A stretch of 64,000 bases of DNA from DATATV01 sp035551355 (GCA_035551355.1 DASZNF010000035.1:62001-126000), one strand, 5' to 3'. Positions 17,178-25,685 are shown, counted from the first letter of the stretch. Made by a program: numbers and translations. The notes: generated by a model from the letters alone, not told the origin.

Positions 17178-17582
17178 TCACTCCGACGCGGTCCTGCGGC
17201 GCGGGCCGCGGGAGTCCACGTCTCCTGTTCCCAGGACGTATGACTGCACCAGGTGGTTCCAACAACATGTCCGGCAAACTTCTACGACGTAGACACGGAA
17301 CTCCGCGAACATAGTCGACAGCCGGGTGAGCTCCTCGTCAGTGCGGGCTGAACCGGAGATGTGCTTGAGCTCGTCGCCGTACACCCAGGTGACCAGCGTC
17401 AGTTGTTCCTTGCGGCAGACCGGGCAGGTGACCTGCGCGGGCTTGCCGTGGAATTTGGCGGCGCGCAGGAGATAGGGGTTCGCGTCGCAGACCTCCATGG
17501 TCCCGACGCGGCCGGAGTAGACCTCCGCGAGCAGCGCACGTCGCTGCAACGCGTAGTCCACCACCTGCCGTTGATTGCGCAC
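17178..17582 (-). CDS. DUF5318 family protein with zinc-ribbon-like cysteines
   Basis: 134 residues from GTG 17582. A TACCCT box lies seven bases upstream with no Shine-Dalgarno, so the mRNA is likely leaderless. The N-terminus is basic and helical (VRNQRQVVDYALQRRALLAE). Cysteines occur as EVCDANPYLL, VTCPVCRKEQL and EVCRTCCWNHL; the CPVC and CRTC pairs probably bind zinc. In mycobacteria the homologue (Rv0049) also precedes ponA1, so the pairing is conserved. The function is unknown; a regulatory or assembly role near the PBP is inference from position. The next gene, PBP, starts 77 bases downstream on the same strand. Confidence 0.8.
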   Translation of the reverse strand: MRNQRQVVDYALQRRALLAEVYSGRVGTMEVCDANPYLLRAAKFHGKPAQVTCPVCRKEQLTLVTWVYGDELKHISGSARTDEELTRLSTMFAEFRVYVVEVCRTCCWNHLVQSYVLGTGDVDSRGPRRRTASE

Positions 17583-17732
17583 GCCTGACAGGGTACGTGT
17601 CCACACCGTCGGATTGCTGGGCCGTTTGGGTCACCATTGCCGCCGGATGTCCGATCGCGGCCGGTCAGCGCGTCGAACAGGAGTCGAAATCGTGGCGACA
17701 CCCACATCTGACCCGAAGTCGCGTTCGCTGAT

Positions 17733-17750
17733 GTATCGGACCGATATACT
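17733..17750 (+). promoter_or_regulatory. Palindromic operator overlapping the padR -10 box
   Basis: TATCGG-A-CCGATA (17734-17746) is a perfect dyad, flanked by G and TAC so that GTATCGG and CCGATATAC form a larger imperfect one. It overlaps TATACT (17745-17750), a good -10 for the PadR gene starting at 17785. Autorepression by PadR is the expected reading. Confidence 0.6.
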
Positions 17751-17784
17751 CGCGCTATCGATCGAGACCGAGCGGAGGTGACTC

Positions 17785-18351
17785 GTGGTCGAATTCGCCA
17801 TCCTCGGCCTGCTCCACGAGGCGCCGATGCACGGCTACGAGCTTCGTAAGCGGCTGGCCGACCTGCTCGGCGCGTTCCGCGCCTTCTCCTACGGCTCGCT
17901 CTACCCCGCGCTCAAGCGGCTGCAGCGGGCCGGGCTGATCGAAGAGGAGACGACCTCCGCCGACCCGCCCGAGGACCGCGCCGCCGCCCGCTCGTGGGGC
18001 CGGCGGGCCAGGAAGGTCTACCAGCTCACCCCGCACGGCAAGGAACGCTTCGCCGTGCTGCTCGCCGACGGCGGCCCGCAGACCTGGGACGACGACGGCT
18101 TCGGCGTGCACATGGCGTTCTTCTCCCGCACCTCGGCCGAGGTGCGGATGCGCATCCTGGAGGGCAGGCGCAGGCGGGTCGAGGAACGCCGGGAGGGGCT
18201 GCGGTCGGCCCTGGCCCGGGCGGGCGAGCAGATCGACCGGTACACCCGGGAACTGCACCGGATGGGCCTGGAATCCAGCGAACGCGAGGTGCGCTGGCTC
18301 AACGAGCTGATCGAGCACGAACGGTCCGAGCAACTCGGGCACGAGCAGTGA
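17785..18351 (+). CDS. PadR-family transcriptional regulator
   Basis: 188 residues from GTG 17785 behind GGAGG. The winged helix spans about residues 1-95 (AILGLLHEAPMHGYELRKRL, YGSLYPALKRLQRAGLIEEE and VYQLTPHGKERFAVLL). A C-terminal helical region with a basic coiled coil (RILEGRRRRVEERREGL) is used for dimerisation. The gene lies 68 bases before ino1 in the same direction, as in M. tuberculosis where Rv0047c neighbours ino1. It probably controls itself through the palindrome at 17734-17746 and may also control ino1. The ligand is unknown. Confidence 0.9.
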   Translation: MVEFAILGLLHEAPMHGYELRKRLADLLGAFRAFSYGSLYPALKRLQRAGLIEEETTSADPPEDRAAARSWGRRARKVYQLTPHGKERFAVLLADGGPQTWDDDGFGVHMAFFSRTSAEVRMRILEGRRRRVEERREGLRSALARAGEQIDRYTRELHRMGLESSEREVRWLNELIEHERSEQLGHEQ

Positions 18352-18419
18352 CAGCGTCGACACCGCTCGACACATCGGGTTGTGCGGAGTCCCACACGAA
18401 AAGACAAGGAGGACCCGGC

Positions 18420-19505
18420 ATGGGCGAACAGCGCCGCAACGTTCGGGTGGCCATCGTCGGCGTCGGCAACTGCGCCGCATCCCTGGTGCAGGGCGTGCAC
18501 TACTACTCCGACGCGGATCCCGCCGACCGGGTGCCGGGACTGATGCACGTCGAGTTCGGCGACTACCACGTCCGGGACGTGCAGTTCGTCGCCGCCTTCG
18601 ACGTGGACGCCAAGAAGGTCGGCCGGGACCTGGCCGAGGCGATCGTGGCCAGCGAGAACAACACCATCAAGATCTGCGACGTGCCCCCGCTCGGGATCAC
18701 CGTGCAGCGCGGCCACACCTTCGACGGGCTGGGCGAGTACTACACCGACATCATCACCGAGTCCGACGACCAGCCGGTGGACGTGGTGGCCGCGCTCAAG
18801 GCGGCCGAGGTCGACGTGCTGGTGTCCTACCTGCCGGTCGGCTCCGAGGAGGCGGACCGCTTCTACGCCCAGTGCGCCATCGACGCCGGGGTGGCGTTCG
18901 TCAACGCGCTGCCGGTGTTCATCGCCTCGGATCCGGAGTGGGCGGAGAAGTTCCGCGCGGCCGGGCTGCCCATCATCGGCGACGACATCAAGTCCCAGGT
19001 CGGCGCGACCATCACCCACCGGGTCATGGCCAAGCTGTTCGAGGACCGCGGGGTGGAGCTGCTGCGCACCTACCAGCTCAACTTCGGCGGGAACATGGAC
19101 TTCATGAACATGCTGGAGCGCAAGCGCCTGCAGTCCAAGAAGATCTCCAAGACCCAGTCGGTCACCTCGCAGATCCCGCACGAGATGGCCAAGGCCGACG
19201 TGCACATCGGACCGTCGGACTACGTGCCGTGGCTGGACGACCGCAAGTGGGCCTACGTCCGGCTGGAGGGCCGCGCGTTCGGCGACGTGCCGCTGAACCT
19301 GGAGTACAAGCTGGAGGTCTGGGACTCGCCCAACTCGGCGGGCGTGATCATCGACGCGGTGCGCGCCGCGAAGATCGCCAAGGACCGCGGCCTGGCCGGC
19401 CCGGTGCTCTCGGCGTCCTCGTACTTCATGAAGTCTCCGCCCGAGCAGTACTCCGACTCCGACGCCTACCAGGCGGTGGAGCGGTTCATCAACGGCGAGG
19501 ACTGA
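18420..19505 (+). CDS. ino1: Inositol-3-phosphate synthase
   Basis: 361 residues, the size of the actinobacterial enzyme. It converts glucose 6-phosphate to 1D-myo-inositol 3-phosphate using NAD. The Rossmann start is RVAIVGVGNCAASLVQG. Family marks include FDVDAKKVG, NALPVFIASDP, IIGDDIKSQVGAT, LNFGGNMDFMNM and the lysine-rich ERKRLQSKKISKT active-site stretch. Inositol feeds phosphatidylinositol, its mannosides and mycothiol. The start is ATG 18420 with AAGGAGG at 18407-18413, an excellent site. It is read with or just after padR and ends at a strong terminator. Confidence 0.96.
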   Translation: MGEQRRNVRVAIVGVGNCAASLVQGVHYYSDADPADRVPGLMHVEFGDYHVRDVQFVAAFDVDAKKVGRDLAEAIVASENNTIKICDVPPLGITVQRGHTFDGLGEYYTDIITESDDQPVDVVAALKAAEVDVLVSYLPVGSEEADRFYAQCAIDAGVAFVNALPVFIASDPEWAEKFRAAGLPIIGDDIKSQVGATITHRVMAKLFEDRGVELLRTYQLNFGGNMDFMNMLERKRLQSKKISKTQSVTSQIPHEMAKADVHIGPSDYVPWLDDRKWAYVRLEGRAFGDVPLNLEYKLEVWDSPNSAGVIIDAVRAAKIAKDRGLAGPVLSASSYFMKSPPEQYSDSDAYQAVERFINGED

Positions 19506-19511
19506 CCGCGG

Positions 19512-19552
19512 CCGGCCGGCGGGCGGCAATTGAGTTGCCTCCCGCCGGCCGG
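19512..19552 (+). terminator. Terminator after ino1
   Basis: Arms 19512-19529 and 19535-19552 pair over 18 positions with one mismatch (C19524/T19540), around a short TTGAG loop. The stem starts 7 bases past the ino1 stop. It separates ino1 from the ABC-F gene. Confidence 0.85.
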
Positions 19553-19560
19553 ACGGTATC

Positions 19561-19656
19561 GTGACCATCATCATGGACAGCTGACATCAGACCCCGGCCC
19601 GCGCCCGAGGCATCGCCCGGCGGGCTGCCATACCGAGTTCCACCCGGTGGTGTCTG
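19561..19656 (+). promoter_or_regulatory. Possible leader of the ABC-F gene with a mini-ORF
   Basis: Between the ino1 terminator and the ABC-F start is a seven-codon frame, GTG at 19561 to TGA at 19584 (MTIIMDS). Two small dyads follow: GCCCGGCGGGC near 19615 and CCACCCGGTGG at 19640-19650. ABC-F resistance genes are often controlled by ribosome stalling on such leaders. That this one works so is conjecture. Confidence 0.25.
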
Positions 19657-21228
19657 GTGTCATTTTCTTTGCGTGCCAACGATCTCGTGCGTGTGTTCGG
19701 CGACCGCCGGGTGCTGTCCGGGGTCTCGCTGATCGTCTCCCCCGGGCAGCGGGTCGGCCTGGTCGGCGAGAACGGCGTCGGCAAGTCCACTCTGCTGCGG
19801 CTGCTGGCCGGACTGGACGAACCGGACGGTGGTTCGGTGCTTCGCCCGCCGGACACCGGATTCCTGCACCAGGAACCGCCGTTCCCGGCCACCGCGACGG
19901 TGGCCGACGTGCTGGCCGACGCCCTGTCCGGCATCCGCGCCGCGCTGCGCCGCCACGACGAGCTGGCCGCCGCGCTGGAGGATCCGCGGGCGCTGGCCGA
20001 GTACGGCGAACTGCTGGAGTGGCTGACCCGGCACGAGGCCTGGGACGCCGGCCGCCGGGCCGAACTGGTGCTGGCCGGCCTCGGCCTGGCCGAGGTGGCC
20101 CACGATCGGCCGCTGGAGGAACTGTCCGGTGGGCAGCGCTCCCGGCTGGCCCTGGCCGCGCTGCTGATCCGCCGCCCGGCCGCGGTGCTACTGGACGAGC
20201 CGACCAACCACCTGGACGACGCGGCCATCGACTTCCTGGAACGGCACCTGGCCGCGCTGCCCGGGGTGGTGCTGCTGGCCAGCCACGACCGGGTGTTCCT
20301 GGACGCGGTGTGCACCGACATCGTCGACCTGGACCCGGCGGTGGACGGCCCGACCCGCTACGGCGGCGCCTACACCGACTACCTGGCGGCCAAGCGGGCC
20401 CAGGCCCGCCGGTGGGCCGCGCGCTACGCCGAGGAACAACAGGAACTGGTGCGACTGCGGCATTCCGTCGCGGTCACCTCGCGCGCGGTCAGCCACGACC
20501 GGCCGATGCGCGACCGGGACAAGATGCAGTACGGCTACCACGGCGAGCGGGTGCAGCAGCAGATCTCCCGCCGGGTCCGCAGTGCTCAGCAGCGGCTGGC
20601 CGAACTGACCAGGGACCAGGTGCGCAAACCCCCGCCGCCATTGCGATTCACCGGCCGGCTGACGTCCGATGTGGACGGTTGCGGCCCGGTGCTGGCGGTC
20701 CGGGAGATCATCGTGCCCGGCCGGTTGCGCCTGGACCGCCTGGATCTGGCCGCCACCGGCAAGCTGCTGATCACCGGCCGCAACGGCGCGGGCAAGTCCA
20801 CCCTGCTGGACGTGCTGGCCGGAAACCTTGCCCCGCGACAGGGCTCGGTGTCCCGGATGGGCGGCGTGCGGATCGGCCTGCTGCCCCAGGACGTGCGCTT
20901 CGCCCGGCCCGAGCGCACCGCCCAGGAGGTCTACACCGATCAGGCGCGCAACGGGATCGCGTTGTCCGAACTGGGATTGCTGCCCGGCAGTGCGCTGCCC
21001 ACCCCGGTCGGCGCGCTGTCGGTCGGCCAGCGCAGGCGGCTGGCGCTGGCCCTGCTGGTGGCCGCCGCGCCGCAGGTGCTGCTGCTGGACGAGCCGACCA
21101 ACCACATTTCCCTTGCCCTGGCCGAGGAGCTGGAGGAGGCGTTGCACAGCGCGCCCGGCGCGATCGCGGTGGCCAGCCACGACCGCTGGCTGCGCCGCCG
21201 GTGGGCGGGCGAGGAACTGGCGTTGTAG
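19657..21228 (+). CDS. ABC-F ATPase (ribosome protection type)
   Basis: 523 residues from GTG 19657, with two fused nucleotide-binding domains and no membrane helices. Domain 1 has Walker A GENGVGKST near 37, signature LSGGQRSRLALAALL and Walker B AVLLDEPTNHLDD. Domain 2 has GRNGAGKST, a degenerate signature SVGQRRRLALALL and VLLLDEPTNHIS. The linker between them is rich in Arg/Gln (AKRAQARRWAARYAEEQQ to RRVRSAQQRLAEL), as in ABC-F proteins that reach into the ribosomal exit site. Related actinobacterial genes protect against macrolides, lincosamides or streptogramins, or act as translation factors; which applies here is not known. It lacks a clear Shine-Dalgarno. Confidence 0.9.
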   Translation: MSFSLRANDLVRVFGDRRVLSGVSLIVSPGQRVGLVGENGVGKSTLLRLLAGLDEPDGGSVLRPPDTGFLHQEPPFPATATVADVLADALSGIRAALRRHDELAAALEDPRALAEYGELLEWLTRHEAWDAGRRAELVLAGLGLAEVAHDRPLEELSGGQRSRLALAALLIRRPAAVLLDEPTNHLDDAAIDFLERHLAALPGVVLLASHDRVFLDAVCTDIVDLDPAVDGPTRYGGAYTDYLAAKRAQARRWAARYAEEQQELVRLRHSVAVTSRAVSHDRPMRDRDKMQYGYHGERVQQQISRRVRSAQQRLAELTRDQVRKPPPPLRFTGRLTSDVDGCGPVLAVREIIVPGRLRLDRLDLAATGKLLITGRNGAGKSTLLDVLAGNLAPRQGSVSRMGGVRIGLLPQDVRFARPERTAQEVYTDQARNGIALSELGLLPGSALPTPVGALSVGQRRRLALALLVAAAPQVLLLDEPTNHISLALAEELEEALHSAPGAIAVASHDRWLRRRWAGEELAL

Positions 21229-21316
21229 GCAACGGAGTCGGCGTCGTGGGCGGGGAGTTGCCGTTGCCGGCCGCTCGCCGCTGGGCGATCCTCGGTGTTG
21301 CCTAGGCTGACCAGCT

Positions 21317-21988
21317 ATGCAGCCCCTCGCCCTGATCACCGGTGCGTCCCGCGGCATCGGCGCGGCCGTCGCGCACGCCCTGTCGCCCACGCACGAACTG
21401 CTGCTCGGCGGCCGGGACACCGGCGCGCTGGCCGAACTGGCCGCCGCCCTGTCCGATGCCCGCCCCTGGCCGGTCGAACTGTCCGACGCGACCACGCTGG
21501 CCGCGGCCACCGCGGGCATCCAGCGGCTGGACGTGCTGGTGCACAGCGCAGGCGTGGCCGACCTCGGGCCGCTGGCCGACACGCCGGTTTCGTTGTGGCG
21601 CAACACCTTCGAGGTGAACGTGGTCGCGGTGGCCGAGCTGACCCGGCTGCTGCTGCCCGCGCTGCGGGCCGCGCACGGCACCGTGGTGCTGGTCAACTCC
21701 GGCCAGGGCAAACGAGCCGCCGCCGGCTGGGGCGCGTACGCGGCGAGCAAGTTCGCGCTGACCGCCTACGCCGAGGTGCTGCGGGCCGAGGAGCCCGGGC
21801 TGCGGGTCAGCACGGTGTTCCCCGGCCGCACCGCGACCGGGATGCAGCGCCGGGTGCGCGCCACGGAGGGTGGCGAATACCAGCCGGAGCACTACCTGCG
21901 CCCGGAGTCGGTCGCCGACGCCGTTCGCTTCGCGGTGAGCGCGCCGGCCGACGCCCAGCTGCCGGAGATCGTGGTGCGACCGGCCTGA
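21317..21988 (+). CDS. Short-chain dehydrogenase/reductase
   Basis: 223 residues, slightly short for an SDR. It has TGASRGIG at residue 8, LVHSAGVAD in the NAG position, a serine in LVNSGQG and YAASK as the catalytic Tyr/Lys pair. LGGRDTG after the second strand suggests NADP. The end is compact (LPEIVVRPA), as in small cytosolic SDRs. ATG 21317 has no Shine-Dalgarno, but TAGGCT lies eight bases upstream, so the transcript is probably leaderless and the gene independent of the ABC-F gene 88 bases before it. Substrate unknown. Confidence 0.9.
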   Translation: MQPLALITGASRGIGAAVAHALSPTHELLLGGRDTGALAELAAALSDARPWPVELSDATTLAAATAGIQRLDVLVHSAGVADLGPLADTPVSLWRNTFEVNVVAVAELTRLLLPALRAAHGTVVLVNSGQGKRAAAGWGAYAASKFALTAYAEVLRAEEPGLRVSTVFPGRTATGMQRRVRATEGGEYQPEHYLRPESVADAVRFAVSAPADAQLPEIVVRPA

Positions 21989-22143
21989 ACTGCGGGTTCG
22001 CCGTGGGATGGGTGAGGCGGCCCGAGGTTGTGTGAAGTTGGCGTAGTTCACACAAAGCCGGTGTCAGGGCAACGAGTGACCCCGCCCGGACATCCACTGT
22101 ATGTCCCCACAGCGAACCCACAGTGACTGACCCGGAGGCACCG

Positions 22144-22866
22144 ATGAACAGCAGCACCACTCGCCGGATCGCGGTCCGCACCCTGCTGGCCGCCTCCGGC
22201 GTGCTGGCCGCGGTCGGACTGGCCGGCTGCAACGGCAACTTCACCGCCAGCGGCACCGCGAACGACGGCAGCGCGACCGTGCAGGCCACCGGCAACGACG
22301 GCGCCACCACCGCGCCGGCCGCCAGTTCGGCCTCGTCCTCGACGGGGACGGGGGGTGGCGGTTCCGGTTCGGGCGGCTCCGGTGGTTCCGGTGGTGCGGC
22401 CGGTTCCGGCGCTCCGGCGCGGACCGCGGAGTGCACGGCGGCGGACCTCAAACTGACCTTCGGCGGCGGCGACGCCGGGATGAACCAGCAGGAGACCGTG
22501 CTGCGCTTCACCAACGCCAGCAGCCGCAAGTGCGTCGTCGTCGGCTTCCCCGGGGTGTCCTACGTGGCCGGCGACAACGGCCAGCAGGTCGGCGCGGCCG
22601 CCAACCGGGACGGTTCGGCCGGCTCGCAGGTCACCCTGGCGCCCGGTGCGGTGGCATCCACGGTGATCCACTCGGTGGACGCCGGTGTCACCGACAACTG
22701 CCAGCCCACTGCGGTGCGCGGCTACCGGGTGTACGCCCCGGACGACACGGCCTCGATGTTCATCGCGCTGCCCAGCGGGGCGACCGCCTGTGCCGGACCC
22801 GGTTCGGCGGGGCAGCTGGATGTGCACACCATCAAGGCGGGGACCGGGGACCCGGACAACCCGTGA
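22144..22866 (+). CDS. DUF4232 lipoprotein
   Basis: 240 residues from ATG 22144 behind CGGAGG. A lipoprotein signal with lipobox LAGC puts the lipidated Cys at 29. A Thr/Ala/Ser/Gly-rich spacer of about 60 residues (GGGGSGSGGSGGSGG) precedes a DUF4232 domain (about 100-238). That domain is a beta-sandwich with paired cysteines (ECTAADLKL, KCVVVGFPG, DNCQPTAV, ACAGPGS). The protein is expected on the outer face of the membrane. The function of DUF4232 proteins is not known. Earlier in-frame codons (MTDPEAP) are not needed given the ribosome site. Confidence 0.88.
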   Translation: MNSSTTRRIAVRTLLAASGVLAAVGLAGCNGNFTASGTANDGSATVQATGNDGATTAPAASSASSSTGTGGGGSGSGGSGGSGGAAGSGAPARTAECTAADLKLTFGGGDAGMNQQETVLRFTNASSRKCVVVGFPGVSYVAGDNGQQVGAAANRDGSAGSQVTLAPGAVASTVIHSVDAGVTDNCQPTAVRGYRVYAPDDTASMFIALPSGATACAGPGSAGQLDVHTIKAGTGDPDNP

Positions 22867-22904
22867 TCGACCGGACGCCCGGCTGATGGCGTCCCTGACC
22901 CGAG

Positions 22905-22931
22905 GCCCCGTGCGCCCATGGCGCACGGGGC
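22905..22931. terminator. Shared terminator of convergent genes
   Basis: GCCCCGTGCGCC (22905-22916) and GGCGCACGGGGC (22920-22931) form a perfect 12-bp stem with a CAT loop. On the + strand the pyrimidine run CTTTCCCTTT follows. It can serve both the lipoprotein gene and the convergent amidohydrolase gene ending at 22984. Confidence 0.88.
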
Positions 22932-22983
22932 TTTCCCTTTGTCGGTGCGCGGTGCGGTGCTGCGTCCCGCTCGCGGTTCGGCC

Positions 22984-24309
22984 TCAGAGAATCGGCCGGG
23001 CGCGCAGGGCCTGGCCCGCGGTGCGGACCGCGGCTTGCGCTTCGGCGCGGTCGACCCGGGTCGGCTCCCGGTCGGCCAGCACCCGCTCACCCGCGACCCA
23101 CACTTCCCGCACGGCCCGCGATCCGGCCGCCCACACCAGGTTGGCCAGCAGTTCCGCGTCGGGCACGTCCAGGCCGCCGGAGAACGCGGGGTCGGTGGCG
23201 TCCATCAGCACCAGGTCGGCCCACCGGCCGGGTTCCAGGGCGCCGATGTCGGCCCGGCCCAGCGCGTCGGCGCCACCTCGGGTGGCCAGCAGTAGCGCGC
23301 CGGCCGCGGTCACCGCGGTGGAGTCCTGTGTGGACAGCCGGGCCAGCATGGCGGCCAACTGGACTTCTTCCCACAGGTCGAGGTCGTCGTTGCTGGCCGG
23401 GCCGTCGGTGCCCAGCCCGACCGCGACCCCGGCCGCCCGTAGCTCGGTCAGCCGCGCCGTGCCGGACGCGAGTTTGGCGTTGGAGCCGGGGCAGTGCGCC
23501 ACGCCGACGCCGTGCTCGGCGAACAGCCGAATGTCCTCATCGGACAGATGGACGCCGTGCGCGGCCAGCACCCGGCCGCCGAGCACATCCAGTTCGGCCA
23601 GCATCTTCGGGACCGAGCCGTACCGCTCGCGCTGCGCCACGTCCTCCTGCGCGGACTCGGCCACGTGGATGTGCAGCAGCGCCTCGCGCGCGCGGGCGGA
23701 AGCGGCGATCGCGGTCAGCGCCTCGGTCGGCAGCATGTAGGCCGAATGCGCGCCGTAGGCCAGTTCGATCCGCTCGCCCGGACCGAATCGGAGACCGTCG
23801 GCGTCGATTCGCTTGTCGATCTCGTGCAGCGCCAGCCGCCAGTCCTGCCCGGGCAGGTCGATCAGCGGCGCGCCGAACACCACCCGCGAACCGGCGGCCA
23901 GCACGCCGGCGATCACCTCGTCGGCGTGGAAGTACATCTCGGCGCTCGTGGTCACCCCGGCCCGCAGCATCTCCACGCAGCCCAGCACCATCCCGGCCCG
24001 CACGTCGGCCGGGCGCAACCGCGCCTCGGCGGGCCAGATCACCTCGCGCAGCCAGCGCAGCAGCGGCAGGTCGCCGCCCCACCCGCGGAACAGGGTCATC
24101 GGGCTGTGCGCGTGCGTGTTCACCAAGCCGGGCAACAGAATGCCGGTCAGCTCGCGCACCTCGCCCGCCGCCTCGGGCGCATCGGCCGCCGGGCCGACGT
24201 AGCCGATGCGGCCGTCCGGGCCGATGTCCAGGACGCCCTCGCGCAGCACCGAGCAGGCCGGGTCGCAGGGCAGGATCACCGGGGCCCGCAGGCGCAGCGC
24301 GGAAGTCAT
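22984..24309 (-). CDS. Amidohydrolase of the MTA/SAH/5'-deoxyadenosine deaminase family
   Basis: 441 residues. Metal and catalytic motifs of the TRZ/ATZ-MtaD subfamily are all present: NTHAHSPMTLFRG (His66, His68), HIHVAESAQED, LAAHGVHLSDED, GVGVAHCPGSNAKLASG and the Asp in GLGTDGPASNDDLDLWEE. Members deaminate adenosine-type nucleosides such as S-adenosylhomocysteine or methylthioadenosine, or chlorinated triazines. The adenine-nucleoside activity is the likelier one. ATG 24309 has AGGA about eight bases upstream. The gene is divergent from a SAM-dependent methyltransferase gene 93 bases away, which fits recycling of SAM by-products but does not prove it. Confidence 0.9.
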   Translation of the reverse strand: MTSALRLRAPVILPCDPACSVLREGVLDIGPDGRIGYVGPAADAPEAAGEVRELTGILLPGLVNTHAHSPMTLFRGWGGDLPLLRWLREVIWPAEARLRPADVRAGMVLGCVEMLRAGVTTSAEMYFHADEVIAGVLAAGSRVVFGAPLIDLPGQDWRLALHEIDKRIDADGLRFGPGERIELAYGAHSAYMLPTEALTAIAASARAREALLHIHVAESAQEDVAQRERYGSVPKMLAELDVLGGRVLAAHGVHLSDEDIRLFAEHGVGVAHCPGSNAKLASGTARLTELRAAGVAVGLGTDGPASNDDLDLWEEVQLAAMLARLSTQDSTAVTAAGALLLATRGGADALGRADIGALEPGRWADLVLMDATDPAFSGGLDVPDAELLANLVWAAGSRAVREVWVAGERVLADREPTRVDRAEAQAAVRTAGQALRARPIL

Positions 24310-24402
24310 GCGGCGATCCTGCCAGCCGGGCCGAATCCGGCCACGCGGCGTGTCCGCTCCGCTAACATGAACAAACCCTCAGTACACAGCGAAGGACCTA
24401 CG

Positions 24403-25266
24403 GTGACTGATTTCCCGCGGAACCAGTATCCGCCGCAGGGCGTCGACCTCGACCATCCCAGCGTGGCCCGGGTCTACGACTACTACCTCGGCGGCACCGC
24501 GAACTGGGAGATCGACCGGCGGTTCGGCGAGCGCGCGCTGCTGGCGTTCCCGTTCGTGCGCCCGGCGGCCAAGGCCAACCGGCAGTTCCTGCACCGCGCC
24601 GTGCGCCACCTGGCCAAGCTCGGCGTCCGCCAGTTCGTCGACGTCGGCTCCGGCATCCCCACCATGGGCCCGACCCACCAGGTCGCCGACGCCATCGACC
24701 CCACCTCCACCGTGGTCTACGTGGACAACGAGCCGATCGCCGTCGCCCACTCCCGGGTGCTGCTGGACGAACACGGCGACCCGCGCCGGCACGCCGCGAT
24801 CAACGCCGACCTGCGCGACCCGGCCGGCCTGTGGGAACGCATCGGCGAGACCGGGGTGATCGACTTCGACCAGCCGATCGCGCTGCTGCTGCTCGCGGTG
24901 CTGCACGTCCAGCAGCTCGACGAGGACGGGATCGACCGCGGCCCGAAGATCGTGGCCCGCTACCGCGACCTGCTCAGCCCCGGCTCCTACCTGGTCATCT
25001 CGCACGGCACCGCGGACGGCGTGCCCGAATCCCGGGCTACCGACATGGCCACGTTCGCCCGCATGTACGAGCAGTCCTCCAGCCCGGTGGCGTGGCGGCC
25101 GCGCGCCGAGATCGACGCCCTGTTCGGCGACCTGGAACTGCTCGAACCCGGCACCACCTGGACCCCGCTGTGGCACCCGGAGGAATCCACCGCCGACGAT
25201 CCGGTGCTGGATTTCGCCAGCCCCAGCGATTCGGTGGTGTGGGCGGGCGTGGCCCGCAAGAACTGA
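24403..25266 (+). CDS. DUF574 SAM-dependent methyltransferase
   Basis: 287 residues from GTG 24403 behind GAAGGA; an in-frame ATG at 24367 would add 12 residues but lacks a ribosome site. The family is the actinobacterial S-adenosyl methyltransferase group, marked by the opening HPSVARVYDYYLGGTANWEIDR broken into PSVARVYDYYLGG and NWEIDR, then the SAM-binding FVDVGSGIPT, VVYVDNEPIAVAHS and NADLRDP. No substrate is known for most of the family. The last codons lie inside a 38-base tandem duplication that continues beyond the stop. Confidence 0.93.
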   Translation: MTDFPRNQYPPQGVDLDHPSVARVYDYYLGGTANWEIDRRFGERALLAFPFVRPAAKANRQFLHRAVRHLAKLGVRQFVDVGSGIPTMGPTHQVADAIDPTSTVVYVDNEPIAVAHSRVLLDEHGDPRRHAAINADLRDPAGLWERIGETGVIDFDQPIALLLLAVLHVQQLDEDGIDRGPKIVARYRDLLSPGSYLVISHGTADGVPESRATDMATFARMYEQSSSPVAWRPRAEIDALFGDLELLEPGTTWTPLWHPEESTADDPVLDFASPSDSVVWAGVARKN

Positions 25267-25312
25267 CCGCGGGCAGTGTGGGCGGGCGTGGCCGCAAGAA
25301 CTGACCGCGGGC
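25237..25312 (+). repeat. Tandem duplication of about 38 bp across a stop codon
   Basis: Bases 25237-25274 cover the last codons and stop of the DUF574 gene. They are repeated at 25276-25312 with a single C missing and otherwise identical. The copy carries a second, now untranslated, AAGAACTGA. It looks like a recent slippage or unequal-exchange event. Confidence 0.9.
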
Positions 25313-25346
25313 GCCGGTTTCCCGGGACAGCCGGTTTCGCGGGACA
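25313..25346 (+). repeat. Two tandem 17-bp repeats
   Basis: GCCGGTTTCCCGGGACA (25313-25329) is followed directly by GCCGGTTTCGCGGGACA (25330-25346), one mismatch. It abuts the larger duplication just upstream and ends eight bases before the next gene's ATG. Confidence 0.85.
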
Positions 25347-25354
25347 CTGGGCGC

Positions 25355-25657
25355 ATGGCCGATCCGGCACCGCTCGGACCGCCCCGGCGTGGGCGGCCCT
25401 ATCGCGCTCCGGCGCGCTCGGCGCAGCTGGCGATCATGGTGTGGGCGGTCGTGCTGATCGTCACGGTGACCATGCTGGTGCACGGCAACCACAGCTGGAC
25501 GTTCGTGTTCCCGTGGGCGGCCGCGGCGGGCTGCGGCCTGGCCACCGTGGCCAACCGGCGAGCCGGCGCCCTGCGCGCGGGCCTGACCTGGGCCGTGGTG
25601 CAGATCGTCACCGGGTCCGGCGCGGTGCTGCTGCTGATCATCCCGGCCAGGGCCTGA
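25355..25657 (+). CDS. Small membrane protein, 100 aa
   Basis: A basic N-terminal tail (PLGPPRRGRPYRAPARS) precedes three hydrophobic segments: LAIMVWAVVLIVTVTMLV, WTFVFPWAAAAGCGLATVA and GLTWAVVQIVTGSGAVLLLI. It is likely an integral inner-membrane protein with its N-terminus in the cytoplasm. ATG 25355 has no Shine-Dalgarno and directly follows the tandem repeats. The family is not recognised and there is no operon partner; the next gene is convergent and ends 28 bases later. Confidence 0.65.
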   Translation: MADPAPLGPPRRGRPYRAPARSAQLAIMVWAVVLIVTVTMLVHGNHSWTFVFPWAAAAGCGLATVANRRAGALRAGLTWAVVQIVTGSGAVLLLIIPARA

Positions 25658-25685
25658 TCGCCGGATACCGGTTGATCGCCCGAGA

